This document shows positions 1 to 11,689 of a DNA stretch of 64,000 nt, piece by piece. The notes beneath the pieces were generated by a model. That model ran no database searches and had not been told where the DNA came from. It worked only from the letters and a program-made list of their open reading frames with translations. The translations under genes and the position numbers were made by a program. Source of the DNA: Cymodocea nodosa (lineage: Eukaryota; Streptophyta; Magnoliopsida; Alismatales; Cymodoceaceae); the NCBI GenBank assembly GCA_036874045.1, contig JAZBRI010000008.1, positions 10,803,001-10,867,000 of the forward strand. The letters run 5' to 3'. Numbering within the stretch: the first letter of the stretch is position 1; every line of letters begins with the position of its first letter.

Positions 1-1531
1 CTAGTTTGAAAATGTTTAATTGAGTATCCTCATTACCATATGCTAACTTCATCACTCTAGTTTTACAATTTATAACAGCCCCTAATGTTGCTAAGAATGG
101 TCTTCCCAAAATTAAAGATGTATCATGATTCTGATGCTTCATTTGTTGGGAATCCAAAATCACAATATCAATTGGATATATGAAGTTTTTGATTTTAATT
201 AGGACATCCTCTATTTTTCCTCTAAGGTATCTTATACTTCTATCAACTAATTGAATCAAAGTCCTAGTAGGGATTAAGCCTTCTAATACTAAGGATGCAA
301 ATATATCACTAGGCATAACATTTATACTTGCACCTAGGTCTATTAAGGTTCTTTCCAGAATGGTATTTCCTATAGTGCATGATATAACAAAGACTCCAAG
401 ATCAGATAACTTTTTAGGAATTTGTGGTAGAAATAGGGAACTACTTTGCTTAGCTAAAAAGACTTTCCTTAAAACTTTTCACTCTCTTTTCTTAGTACAC
501 CAATCCTTAAGAAATTTAGCACAAGGTGGCATTTTCTGTAATAAGTCTAACAAAGGAATGTTAACTTGTACTTTCTCAAAAATTTCTCTAATTTTTTCTT
601 TTTTTTAGGAAATGTTTGTTGTAATCTTTCAGGATAGGGTGCTAATGATTGTGATTTATAAGATTCTTTTTCTTTCATTTCATTCATTTGATCATTTTTA
701 ATCTCATTTTCATATTCAGATTTTTCTTCATTGATTTCTAAGTTTTTAGATATTACATTTTTATTATCATTTTGAATTTTGTTCTTATCCACCTTCACAC
801 TACTTCCTTTTTGAATTCTTGGTGGTATATCAATTCCAGATCTTAATGTTATACGTACATCTTCTAGATTTTCATTACTTTCATGATGTTCTTGTATTTC
901 ATTTTCATGATTTTGATCTTCAATTGTTTTCAATTTTAACTTACGTTCTTTAAATTCTATTGCATTGGTATTTTCTTTTGTCTGTATGTCTTGCAAATTA
1001 TGCATATCTGTAACTTTAAAGTTTTTATTTGTATTTTCCTGTTGCATAACTTGTAATTTCATTGTAAATTCATCCAATGCTTTTAGTTTTCTTTCTAGAT
1101 CATCTAATCTCATTGCATTTAATTTTTGATCAATTTTCATCATGGTTTTTTCAGTTTTGCATATGATATCAATTTTAGGTTCTGAATTTTCTTCCCTATA
1201 GTTTAATTGGTTGACTTCTTGTTGCTAACACATGTATTGTTCTAGTTTGTCCATGTTTAGCTCTAAACTATGCTCTAGTCTGTCATACCTATTGCAAACT
1301 TCCTTGTCTCTCAACATATTACAGGTTCTAAACTAACCATTAGTTAGGTAAACTATAGGATTCTCATACTCAACTCTATTATATTGAATATAATTCATTT
1401 GTTATTCATGTGATCTAACCATCTGCAATCGTCTTAGTTTCAAACAATCAGAGATGTGATGAACTTCCAAATTGTAGAACTCACATATGCTAACTCCAAG
1501 TTTTAGAAATCTTTGAGCATAAGCATGTCAT
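1..1531 (-). pseudogene. Athila-like gag/protease fragment (G3), runs off window
   Basis: This is the 5' internal part of an Athila-like Ty3/gypsy element read on the minus strand. It begins just inside a primer site at 1611-1630 and runs left off the window. It matches the G1 copy (15389-16910) piece by piece: a short N-terminal stretch with a CCHC knuckle region, a lysine- and glutamate-rich segment (about 547-1143) with the Athila-typical LRSG motif, and the aspartic protease region at about 1-400. The start region has lost a base compared with G1 and G2, so the N-terminus is out of frame, and other stops interrupt it. No core capsid domain is visible upstream of the knuckle. The protease would act on a Gag-Pol polyprotein in the virus-like particle, but this copy cannot make it intact. 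Confidence 0.85.
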
Positions 1532-1610
1532 GTTTTCAATTATATAATAAAACACACAACACACCTAATGCTATTAAAACAAAACAGCACTCACAGTTGC
1601 TTAGCTTCTC

Positions 1611-1630
1611 AATCCTCGACAATAGTGCCA
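1611..1630 (-). other. Degenerate tRNA-Asp-type primer binding site (G3)
   Basis: On the minus strand this reads TGGCACTATTGTCGAGG. It is a decayed form of TGGCGCCGTTGCCGGGG, the primer site of Athila elements, complementary to the 3' end of tRNA-Asp (known for the family). The differences are mostly C-to-T and G-to-A. It sits 8 bases inside the LTR edge at 1639. Confidence 0.75.
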
Positions 1631-1638
1631 AAAAAACT

Positions 1639-3477
1639 TGTTTGGATGTTTATGAAAAGTCAAATTAGAATTTGTTTGATTTGTTTTTATGCTTATATTA
1701 ATAAATTCTTTTAGAAGTAAATAAACAATCTTTCATACAAATTAGATGTTAAGTCCAATTTACATTTTAACTGCAAGTGCACAATGTATATTGTATTTGT
1801 GCGCAAGTACAGGTCAATCCCATAGAGATTGAGTAAGAATTGTATACTATTTTGATTTTTATATTGGAGTTTATATGTGTTCAGTTAAGCACTTCGTTGA
1901 GTTACAATTAACACAATAGACTTAGTTTGTGGAGTTATGGTTAACTCAATAGACTAACCTCGTGGACTTAAGTTAGCTCCATAAACCTACCTTTCTAGTT
2001 AAATACTACTATTTATAGAGGAATTCGGCCAACCATTAAGCAGTTCTATAGAATGTAAATAACATCAATTAAGCTCTTTAATGTTAGTTAATATTAGATT
2101 TGTCATTAAGCAACAGTAACATTCAAATATTTCAAATAGTAACCATTAAAATCTTTATGTATTTGGAACAAATCAATTTCAGTAAATAATAAAATTATTT
2201 TCTATTTTCTGAACCAAACAAACATAAAACATTCACAATAATGACAATGATAACATTAATCACGATACAAAACAAATAATACAACACTTTAATACTAAAT
2301 GTAAACATAGATAATTTATTGTTTTTGGAATTTTTGTTTTGATATGTTTCTGAAGATGAGCGAAATGTGAAATGTAAAAAATCTCTATCGACAATAAAAA
2401 CTTCTGTCACTACATGCGACGTGATTACACCATTGAAAACTTAATCACTTACAATCTTGCCTCCTCTCCCTATAGAATCGCGTATCAAGAATTGTAAGAT
2501 GATCTCTTCTTCAGCGTACTGGCATCAACCCAAAACTAAGGCTAGAAGCTTTACGATTTCCTGAGATATGAGTCGATGCTAGGTGAAAATGGCTTCCCTT
2601 CTTGCGACGCGGTCACTCCTGTTAGTGGTTGTCAATCACCATGTTTGGCTCGGAATCGACTCAACATCCGAAAGGTATCCTCATAGACCTCCGATGGTTG
2701 GTGATTTTGGTGGTGTGGTTGGTGGAGCTTCAGGGAACTTCTAACGCTTCCTACAGTTAGCACGGTTCTCCACCTCTTTCTCATAATCTTTTTCTTCATT
2801 TTTTATATTTCTTTCTATAATAACTACTTTTGCTTAAATGATCGGTTGGATTTCCTTCATTCATATCAACGATGGTGATTTCTTCTTCATTCCACGAGTG
2901 AATTCCTGCATGATACGTGCAATCGTGGTTTTCCTTCAAATTTCCTGTTTCTGCAACTACTATAGTGGCATATTAGAAAATAAATGGTTCATGGAGTTAG
3001 TGTAACTCAATGGACTTACTTCATTGATTTAACTATAAAGCACGTGCAATAAAGAAATAACGAGTTCAGATATTTCAGATACTTACAAACCTAACTATTC
3101 GATGCTCAGACACATTTCAGATAGTTACTAGATAACTTACCGAACATTCACTTAAGTCATGCATTAAGGTTACAACACATGTACTCTAAGAAATAATAAA
3201 ATATTCTTTAATCGTTTAAAACATAGCTGTCTGATACATGCAATATAACTCTCTAAAATAACAGAAAATTTAGATACTTAGGAATTTCAAAGCCTATAAT
3301 TGACCGATAGTTCAGAAATATACTTAATTAACATTAATTTCTTGAAATTATGTAGATTTTTTCATTAAAGCATATAACAATGCAATTATAACATAATGGC
3401 TTAATTCTTATATGATAAGCTAAATATTATGCAATTAACCATCATTTAACCATTAATATTATGCATTTTTTCACACA
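1639..3477 (-). repeat. Athila 5' LTR of G3 (left arm of an inverted LTR pair)
   Basis: This is an LTR of the G1 type in minus orientation. Its inner edge (plus-strand TGTTTGGATG at 1639) abuts the primer site and its outer edge is near 3477. It carries the family landmarks: the block around 1740-1850 beside the RNA/U5 region, GTTGAGTTA/TAACTCAACG palindromes at about 1885-1975, the GC-richer block at 2440-2760, and a U3 end full of TAACTATC/GATAGTTA motifs. It lies U3-to-U3 against the LTR starting at 3480. Confidence 0.85.
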
Positions 3478-3657
3478 AGTGTTTAGAATGAAAAAGTGCA
3501 TAATATTAACGGTTAAATGATGGTTAATTGCATAATATTTAGCTTATCATATAAGAATTAAGCCATTATGTTATAATTGCATTGTTATATGCTTTAATGA
3601 AAAAATCTACATAATTTCAAGAAATTAATGTTAATTAAGTATATTTCTGAACTATCG
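3304..3657. repeat. Centre of a long inverted repeat between two head-to-head LTRs
   Basis: The reverse complement of 3304-3470 matches 3488-3657 almost base for base: I see about two differences near the centre, then roughly 145 identical bases. Only a few bases separate the arms. Outside this core the arms, two full LTRs, still pair but look near 90% by eye. Transcripts crossing the centre could fold into a long hairpin. Confidence 0.9.
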
Positions 3658-5495
3658 GGGAATTACAGGTTGTGAAATTCTTAAGTATTTGAATTTTCTA
3701 TTATTTCAGAGAGTTATATTGCATGTACCGGACAGTTATGTTTTTAACAATAGAAGAATATTTTATTATTTCCTGGAGTACACGTGTTGGAACCTTAATG
3801 TATGACTTAAGTAGATTTTCAATAAGTTATCTGTTAACTATCCGAAATGCATCTAGGCATCGGATAGTTAGGTTTGTAACTATCTGAAATATCTGAACTT
3901 GTTAAGTTAGAATTATGCACATGTTGAATTTAAATGCTTTAGTATATCACGTGTGATGCACATGTTTAACTCGTTAAGTTTGCATAACTGTATGCATTGA
4001 GTTACATAAATACACATTAAGGTAACGCATTATGTTACCTGCTTATTTCTTTATTGCACGTGTTTTATAGTTAAATCAACGAAGTAAGTCCGTTGAGTTA
4101 TCTGTAACTCCACGGACCATTTATTTTCTAATATGCCATTGTAGCAATTACAAAAATAGGACATTCGAAAGAAAACCATGATTGCACGTATCACGTAGGA
4201 ATTCACTCGTGGAAGGAAGAAGAAATCACCATCGTTGATATGGATGAAGGAAATCCAACTGATCATCTAAGTAGAAGCAGTTACTATGGAAGAAATATAA
4301 AAGAAGAGGAGAAAAACGAAGAAAGGGTGGTTGGTAGTGCGTACATAGGTGGAGGACCGTGCTAACTGCAGGCAACGTCAGAAGTTCATTAAAGTATCCA
4401 CACCATCACCAAAAATCACCAACATCACCATAATCACCAACCATCAGAGGTTTGTGAGGATACTTTCTTGATGTCGGGTCAATTCCGAGCCAAACACGAT
4501 GTTTGACAACCACTATGTGGAGTAATTGCATCGCAGGAAGGGAAGTCATTTTCACCAAGCACCGACTCATATCTTAGGAGATCGTAAAGCTTCTAGCCTT
4601 GGTTTCGAGTTGATGCTAGTATGCTAAAAAGGAGATCATCTTGCAATTCTAGACTCGCGATTCTATAAAGAGAGGAGGTAGGATTGTAAGTGATTAAGTT
4701 TTCAGTGGTGTAATCACGTCTCATGTAGTGATGGAAGTTTTTATTGTCGATAGAGATTTTTACATTTCACCTTTTACCCATTTTCATGAACATATCAAAA
4801 CAAAAATACCAGAAACAACTTATCTATGCTTATATTTAGTATTTAAGTGTTGTATTGTTTGTTTTGTATCGTGAGTAATGTTATCATTGCCAGTATCATG
4901 AATGTTTTATATTTGTTTAATTTAGAAAATAGAAAATAGTTTTACAATTTACTGAAATTGATTCGTTCCACATACTTAAAAATTTTAATAGTTACTGTTT
5001 GAAATATCTAAATGTTAGTGTTGCTTAATGATAAATCTAATGTTAACTAACATTAAAGAGCTTAATTGATGTTATTTACAATCTTTGGAACCGCCTAATG
5101 GTTGGCCGAATTCCTCTATAAATAGTAGTATTTAGCTGAAAAGATAGGCTCGTGGAGTTAACTTAAGTCCACGAGGTTAGTTAGTCCGTTGAGTTAGCCA
5201 TAACTCTACAAACTTGGTCTGTTGTGTTAACTGTAACTCAACGGAGTGCTTACTAAACACATAAATTCCATTATTAAAATCGGAACAGTACACAATTCTT
5301 ACTCAATCTCTATGGGATCGACCTATACTTGCACACAAATACAATATACATTGTGCACTTGTAGTTAAAATACAAATTGGAATGGATATCTAATTTGTGT
5401 GAAAGGTTGTTAGTTTACTTCTAAAAGTAATTATTGATATAAGCCTAAAGACAAATTAAACAAGTAAAAATAGAAGTTAACGAACCCAATAAACA
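3480..5495 (+). repeat. Athila LTR, plus orientation (right arm)
   Basis: A complete LTR starting TGTTTAGAATG, as in G1, and ending AAACA just before a degraded primer site at 5503-5520. It carries the U3 TATCCGA motifs (3640-3910), a block at 4330-4760 matching the G1 promoter/leader region, the CTCAACG palindromes at 5148-5245 and the conserved end near 5290-5370. Almost none of the plus-strand element that should follow survives. Confidence 0.87.
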
Positions 5496-5502
5496 AGTTT
5501 TC

Positions 5503-5520
5503 TAGCGTTGTTGCTGGGGA
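5503..5520 (+). other. Degenerate tRNA-Asp-type primer binding site
   Basis: TAGCGTTGTTGCTGGGGA lies 7 bases after the LTR end. It differs from the Athila primer site TGGCGCCGTTGCCGGGGA at a few positions, all C-to-T or G-to-A. After it, 5521-5556 is an LTR-end-like scrap (matching the edge seen at 52118), then the next fragment begins. Confidence 0.7.
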
Positions 5521-5559
5521 CCAGTTGTCTGATCTAACCTTTCACATCAATACAACTCT

Positions 5560-6214
5560 CTAAATGATTGTTTACTTTAGCTACCTTACCTTTACCCTTT
5601 CTATCACCCATTAAAATTTCATTTTCTGATTCTTTATTGAGTTGACTTGATGAACCTAAATCATCTAAAGGAACACTCATCGGTACAAGAGGAGTTTCCT
5701 TTTCGGGAATGCTAACCTCTCTCCTGGACCTTAGTGCAACAAAAGTTTCAACTGATTCATCCTAAAGCAAGGATGTTGATCTTAACTCTATGTTTTCATA
5801 ACCATCTATGTCAATGGGAGCACTAGAGGCTTTTGTTAAGTTTAATAATTCCATAGAGGTGTTAAGTTCAGCAATTGCCTTAGCTAAGTTGATTGAAGAT
5901 TCAGCATAGGGGATATTTCCTATAGGCTTTTCCATTTTAATTTCACAACTATAGCTACTAGTGTCATAAACATCAGCATTATAATTTAAATTTGGCATAG
6001 ATAGACTAACATTAGAACTAGAACATACACCTACATTGCTATTTAGCATATAAAATGGGCAATCAACATCAACATGATTATTCAATTTGCATTTAGAACA
6101 TGTAGGTGTCAAATCAAAACTAAATTCATCCATATTATAAATTAAATTTTTATCTAGAATGGCATGCAAATTTTCAACTAAATGAACAAACCGAATGTAT
6201 TCAATCAAGCACAA
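5560..6214 (-). pseudogene. Gypsy gag fragment with CCHC zinc knuckle (second gypsy family)
   Basis: A minus-strand reading frame of about 218 codons, with one stop near 5763. It contains a CCHC zinc knuckle (C-x2-C-x4-H-x4-C, CSKCKLNNHVDVDC) around residues 37-50. A low-complexity tail follows, then a Lys/Gly-rich stretch near the broken end. Zinc knuckles of this form bind RNA in nucleocapsid proteins. The frame lies downstream of the primer site at 7041-7058 in the same orientation, so it is probably the C-terminal gag of the element whose LTR is 7065-9147. There is no good ATG at the listed start. The left end is a break at about 5556 against Athila sequence. Family-level placement is inferred. 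Confidence 0.6.
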
Positions 6215-7040
6215 CCTTCAAGTGATTTAAGCAAATTTGCAACATAATAAAAGAATTGATAAAAAGTTACTTTTTCTTTTACTTGAAACTTAATTTTTCA
6301 TAGATTCATTCTACCACTATTCTATTATCATGCCCCTAAATTCTAGATGCAAACAGCAATGCATATATCTCACAAACATTGTATATAATCTAAGTTTCAT
6401 CTAAAACGAGTAGTCATGGAATTTTTGAAACTAAACTATACTACCTTGGCTTAAAAAATCACACAGAAATTTATGTAGCTCCAAATGACACATATAAATA
6501 CTCGTTGGAAAGATAATTTCATCTAGTTTTTGAAAAAATCATTGAATTAAATTTTAAATACTTTCATAATAGCATATTTTTAAAATTCATTAGCAGAGAC
6601 CTATCTAGAATTCTATAAAACATCTCTATTTTATAATATTTTTATCTTTTAACATACTAATCAGAATTTTACGCATAAGTACTCAAAAGAAATATTAGAA
6701 ACCGAGTATTTCAGGAAAAATATCATAAAAATGAGTTCTAATCTTGTACATGTCAAAAATTTAAATTTCCAGACAGACAGATTCTATCTTAATAATTTAT
6801 ACACAAAGATTATCATTACTCCATTAAGCTACTTGTCACCAAATTATATACTTGAATTAAACATGTGACAAGCAATACAGATAATAAAGAATTAAACACA
6901 TAGAATGGCTAATCCATGTATCCTTTTCCTTGCAAACAAATAAAAACAATAACTCAACAAGAAAACAAACAAAACTAGAATAATATAGAGGATATTAAAT
7001 CTTGCAAATCATCTAATAAATCATTTTAAAGCACCAAAAC
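6215..7040 (-). other. 5' untranslated/decayed gag region of the second gypsy family
   Basis: This AT-rich stretch lies between the primer site at 7041-7058 and the gag fragment. I see no open frame of useful length and no recognisable motif. It is probably leader plus eroded N-terminal gag. Confidence 0.5.
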
Positions 7041-7058
7041 TCCTTGGCAATAGTGCCA
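7041..7058 (-). other. Primer binding site of the second gypsy family
   Basis: On the minus strand this is TGGCACTATTGCCAAGGA, a decayed version of the tRNA-Asp-type primer site. All differences are C-to-T or G-to-A. It lies 6 bases from the LTR beginning at 7065 and fixes that LTR as a 5' LTR in minus orientation. Confidence 0.75.
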
Positions 7059-7064
7059 AAAACT

Positions 7065-9147
7065 TGTAATGCTTTTATGTGTTGTTAAATTAATGGCAAA
7101 AGCACAAATTTTATATTTGTAACTGCAAGCACATGATGCCCATTGTAATAAGCATGTGCAAGTATGGGTTGAATCCACAAGGAGTTTGTCTAAATTAATT
7201 TTATTGAAATGATTATTTGATAAAATACCCACACTAAATTAACTCATAATTAAACTCTAATTATTTGATATTAATATACAAAATTTGTATTACAATTAAG
7301 GTTTATAAGATTACCCCAAAATCCAATTAATTCTTAAGTTATCATAAGATATTCAAGAACTCAATGAGTGTCAATCCTAAAATTATAGAAGTTATGCCCA
7401 ACTTTTAACTTTAATAACTTCCAACCTGAACATTTAAAATCAAGAATAAATAACAATTGGAAAGGTCCTCAAAATATCTTTAAAATGACAGTGATTTCGT
7501 GGATTAACTCAACTTAAAATGCTGGAAGTATCCTATTTAAGAAAGGGGTGCAAATAGTTATGGAAACTTTCCATAAACACACCTTCGGTGCAAAAATTAG
7601 ATCTTTGTCAAATCTTCATAAAATGCTACGAAATAATACACCTTGAAAGTAGATTCATTACACTAATAAGGAAAATTTATAGAACCAAATTCCACAAAAC
7701 ATACAATGCAAGCACTGCACAAGCGTCGAGCTCAAAACTAGCACTCAATAGAGATTCAAAACCACTGAGAAATTAAAATTAAAAACCTTCGAAAAACATT
7801 CTAAAATAATCTGAAACTTTGCAAACATGTTCTAGACTCATAGTACTTACAAAAAGAAATAAAAAACGAGATTAAGAAATGATGAACAAGTAGATACAAC
7901 TAGAACAAAAGCTACAAACATTCTGGAAATCTAAGAAATGAAAAACTGCATTCACAAATTATACAATCATATGAAATTTAATTTAAAACATTTAAAATAA
8001 GATTCATGCATGAAATTTCGTTCTTCAACACATTCAAACCATACTCATACATATAAAATTTCAAAATATGAAAACCTAGTATGAGGATCTCTCCTTTCCA
8101 TCATACCTTTAAGTTTTCCACTTTTCTTCAAGCAAGAACTCCCTAAAGTCCTTGAAACCAATGCTCCACAGGGCTGTCACCACCTGTAGCACATCCAAGT
8201 GAAGCTTCTAGGGTTGCCTTGAAGAAGATGGGTGCACATCCTCAAGATCTAGCCTCCAAGACCCACAACTTTGGCTTCCACGTCTAAGGATGATGCTTCC
8301 TATTACTCAACCCTGAAGATCATAACCTTTTTCTCCACTCCAAATCAGTCACACGAGCCTCCTAATCCACAAAGAGCAACACTCAAGGGTGATCCTAACA
8401 TATGGCCATCTGATTGAAGAGAAGGTGTCATCTAGGAAGAGGGGAAGATGCCAAGGCTCACCATTCTTGAAGGGAGCTTGTTCAAGATCAAGGAGAAGAT
8501 AAGACCTGCTGGATGGAGCTATTGGAAGGATTGGAACCGTCGACTACCACTTGTTTGGAAGAGGAGAAGATAGCCTTGGTTTGAGTGGCCAAGCACTTTA
8601 CATAGTCTAGGCTATTGTTGCTTGATCTCTAATAAGTCATCCAATGGCCCACATTTTTTCCTCTTTGATCCACCTTGATTTCATGATTTATTGACCTATA
8701 AAACTCAAAACCAAGTTGGATGCACATATAAATTGAATATAAATCATATGATGCAAATATAGCATACATGCATGCATGAGTTGCCATATATGGAAAGTTG
8801 CCAAATTAGGAAGGTTTTGGTCCACAACTTCTTCACATGTGCAAACATGAATTACTTAAAGTTCTTTAGTTTAACATCATATTTAAGTGATTTGGCAATC
8901 AAACAATGTATATAAAGTCATACATTGAAGAATTATAAGAATCATGTCTAATACAAGGGCTATTAACTAGGTGTTTAATTGATAAAGGATAAATTTTTAC
9001 ATTATCAACTATTTAATCCCTAATTCATGCATATGTCTAAAAATATGATTTTCATGTAATCTTTTATAAGAACATATATAATGATGACTTATAATACTTA
9101 ATATGCATGAATTAACATATATAAAATGCACAAATTGATACTTTACA
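7065..9147 (-). repeat. 5' LTR of a second gypsy family
   Basis: About 2.08 kb, bounded by TGTAATGC on the left and CTTTACA on the right. A second copy of the whole unit lies at 40827-42974 as a solo LTR, which confirms both edges. It holds a GC-richer central block (about 8090-8680) and an AT-rich flank. Near its inner edge is the 'GTGCAAGTA...GAATCCACAAGGA' block, a counterpart of the RNA-end region in the Athila LTRs. It appears inserted in a plus-strand Athila LTR, of which 9148-9819 is the remainder. Confidence 0.82.
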
Positions 9148-9819
9148 TGTAATTGCATTGCATGTAGTGACAAAAGTTTTCTTACTATTAATAAAGAAGT
9201 TTTCCTTTCATCACTTGCTCATCTGAAGGAACAAAAACAAAACAAAACTCAATATTTGTTTTATGCTTATCAAATCTATGTTGTATTGTTGGTGTTTATA
9301 TTGTTAGTAGTGTTGAATGTCTTGTGCTTATTTCATTTCAATTATAGAAAGTCATATTACTGAATGTTTAAACTAGTTAATATAAATCTCTGAAATCTTG
9401 ATTTAAAAATCTATTGTTTGGATTTATTGAATGCTAGAATTGATTAATGATGAATGTAATATGAATTAGCATTTGAAAGCTTAATTGATGTTGTTTGTAA
9501 TATATAGAATCACCCAATGGATGGTCGTGTTCTTCTACAAACAACAATATTAATTATAAATTATTTGAGAACTCGTTGAGTTAACCATAACTCCACGAGG
9601 TAAGTTTGTTGAGTTAACCATAACTCTATGAACTAAGTCCGTTGAGTTAACTGTAAATCAACGGAGTGAGCATATTGTGAATATACACTATACCTTGGCT
9701 ACGAAAATTTATAGAGCAAAGTGATTTCGACAGTTCTCTATAGGTTCAACTTGGACTTGCATACTTATACAATAGATGTTGTGCACTTGCAGTAAATTTA
9801 ATGGACTATGTAGAATCAT
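9148..9819 (+). repeat. Partial Athila LTR (3' third)
   Basis: Plus-strand LTR tail matching the last 700 bases of the G1 LTR with many substitutions. It contains three GTTGAGTTA/TAACTC palindromes at 9572-9665 and the GTGCACTTGCAGT block at about 9780. It is cut on the left by the LTR ending at 9147 and on the right by the copia B LTR at 9820. Confidence 0.75.
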
Positions 9820-11080
9820 TGTATCACAAGAGGGGGGTGAATTATGTCTTTAGTAATTAAAATTACTAGTGGATAAAACAAGAGCACAAAACACTTGTAA
9901 ATAAAATTCTATTCTTTATAAACTTTAAAGAAAGAATTTATAATATCTTTTCAGCTCAATTCCCTTCTTAACGATTTTGATACAGTAATGTCCGATATAT
10001 AATTCAAATAGAAAATGAAGTTCTTATTCAAAACTAATTTCGAATTGTATAAATCCTGATCTTTATGCACGTAGCTCCTTTCCTTCTTTTCATTCAACTT
10101 CTATATCTCTTCTTCTTCAATTGTCGAATTTCCAGACTTCTTATGTTTACAACTCCTTTTTTGAAATTACTTGAAATTTTGAACTTCTTTTGATGTTGGA
10201 GAATTTTTCTAGATATGAATATTCAAACTTGATTTTTCAGTTTGAGATTTGGATTGAATATTAAGATTTGGTTTTTGAGATTGGGATCTTCAATATAATG
10301 TAGCTCGTACTCTCTATTAGTAGTCGAACTCTGACTTCACGTTCAGCATGTTCATCCACTTAATCCATAATCCACGTACTAATTTCAAATTCAAATCATC
10401 CACGATTTTCACTATCTTTTTGAATTTCCACTATGTCCACTATCATTTTTAAATTTCCACTTTCTCCACTATCATTTTGAAATTTCCACTTTCTCCACTA
10501 TCATTTTGAATTTTCACGATTTCCACTTGTAGATTCATCGAAACTTTATCTTCTTGGAGACTTGTAGAATATCTTCTAAGTCTTCATTTTAGTCGAATAC
10601 TTATCTTTTAAGTCTTATAAAAACTCGAACACTTATCTATAACTCTTCCAGTTTTTGCACTTGCAAAACACGTGACTGAACATAGAAAACTTATCTGTTC
10701 CTTAGTCATTTTATAAAACTCGAATAGTTATCTATCCATGCGTATAAAAACTCGAATAGTTATCTAACTCTTCGATTTTCATTACCGAAGGCACATGGAA
10801 AAACACGTGACAACTTAAAACATTAAAAACACACATGTAGATAACTTAACTATACGAGTTTTTAACATAACTCTTCGACTAAATCGAAACGTTAACTATC
10901 CGAAAGTTTAACTGTCTGAAATTCTAACTATTTGAAAACTTTAACTATTCGAAAACTTAAATGAAACTTTCCAATAACTTGTCAACGTTTAATTACGTGA
11001 CTATTATACTTAGAAAATATTATTTAGACTTATTTATAAATTTTTATAAAGCATCTATCATCAAAACAAAATTCCTAACA
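9820..11080 (-). repeat. 3' LTR of Sirevirus-like copia B
   Basis: About 1.26 kb, bounded by TGTATCACAAG (9820) and CCTAACA (11080). Read on the minus strand it starts TGTTAGG directly after a polypurine tract, the usual Sirevirus arrangement. The same sequence recurs at 37926-39061. It contains three copies of a ~29-bp unit (about 10425-10515), only partly present in the other LTR. Many CGAATAGTTA, TAACTATCCGA and related half-sites lie at 10640-10975. Confidence 0.85.
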
Positions 11081-11097
11081 ATCTCCCCCTTTTTGAT
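11081..11097 (-). other. Polypurine tract of copia B
   Basis: Minus strand AAAAAGGGGGAGAT sits immediately before the LTR's TGTTAGG. It is the primer for plus-strand DNA synthesis in this class of element. A second AAAAGGGGGAGA follows close by at about 11132-11143. Confidence 0.85.
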
Positions 11098-11422
11098 GAT
11101 GTCAAAACCTAATAAGTCAAATAATCTATCTTCTCCCCCTTTTTGGCATTATAAAAAAGTAAATAAAATGTAAGGAAGAAAAACTTGCTAAGTATATATC
11201 ATTCAAAAAGACATTTTTAAACATGCATAACTTTCGTGGAGAAGAATAAACTTTTTAAATAAAATTGATTGAAACAAAAATTGTCAAAAACAAGTATATG
11301 ATCATTAAATGCAGTAAACAATTTACATAATGTGATTGCTTTACATAAGTAATTTTCGGTAACAAATTACAATAAATAAATTATGCAATACATAATTTGT
11401 ATAATCACAAGCCTCTTTGTCT

Positions 11423-11689
11423 TCAAAAAATATTGATTAGAGTATCTAAAATTTGCCTTGCAATTTCTATACTTACTTTGTTTATTTGATCAATTATTGC
11501 TTGATCTAAATTAGTTTGTGAAACTTGTGACAGTTGTTGTAAAAATTTGATATTTATGTTTGTATATAAATTTGTATGTGTATCTATATGTATATTTGTA
11601 TTTATATCTGTATGTATATCTGTATTTGTATCTATTTGTTGTTGTTTTGAAAACTGTGTCGACTGTTGCTGTTGTGATTAAGTTGGCCA
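11423..11689 (-). pseudogene. C-terminal end of copia B extra ORF (split by copia A)
   Basis: This is the continuation of the copia B extra ORF from 32327-34649, displaced by the copia A insertion. It begins Gln/Asn-rich, passes through a slipped tandem repeat (11555-11640), and ends with a short hydrophobic-heptad stretch (from about ILQQLSQVSQ) stopping at TGA 11425-11423. A helical tail also closes the Athila extra ORF, which supports the assignment. The repeat has shifted frame, so this copy is not translatable as one piece. 11098-11422 is 3' untranslated sequence with nothing further recognised. Confidence 0.55.

Noticed and set aside
8090-8680. GC-richer block as a possible captured host exon
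   Set aside because: It recurs as part of the LTR at 41930-42480 without a shared open frame, so it is LTR sequence.
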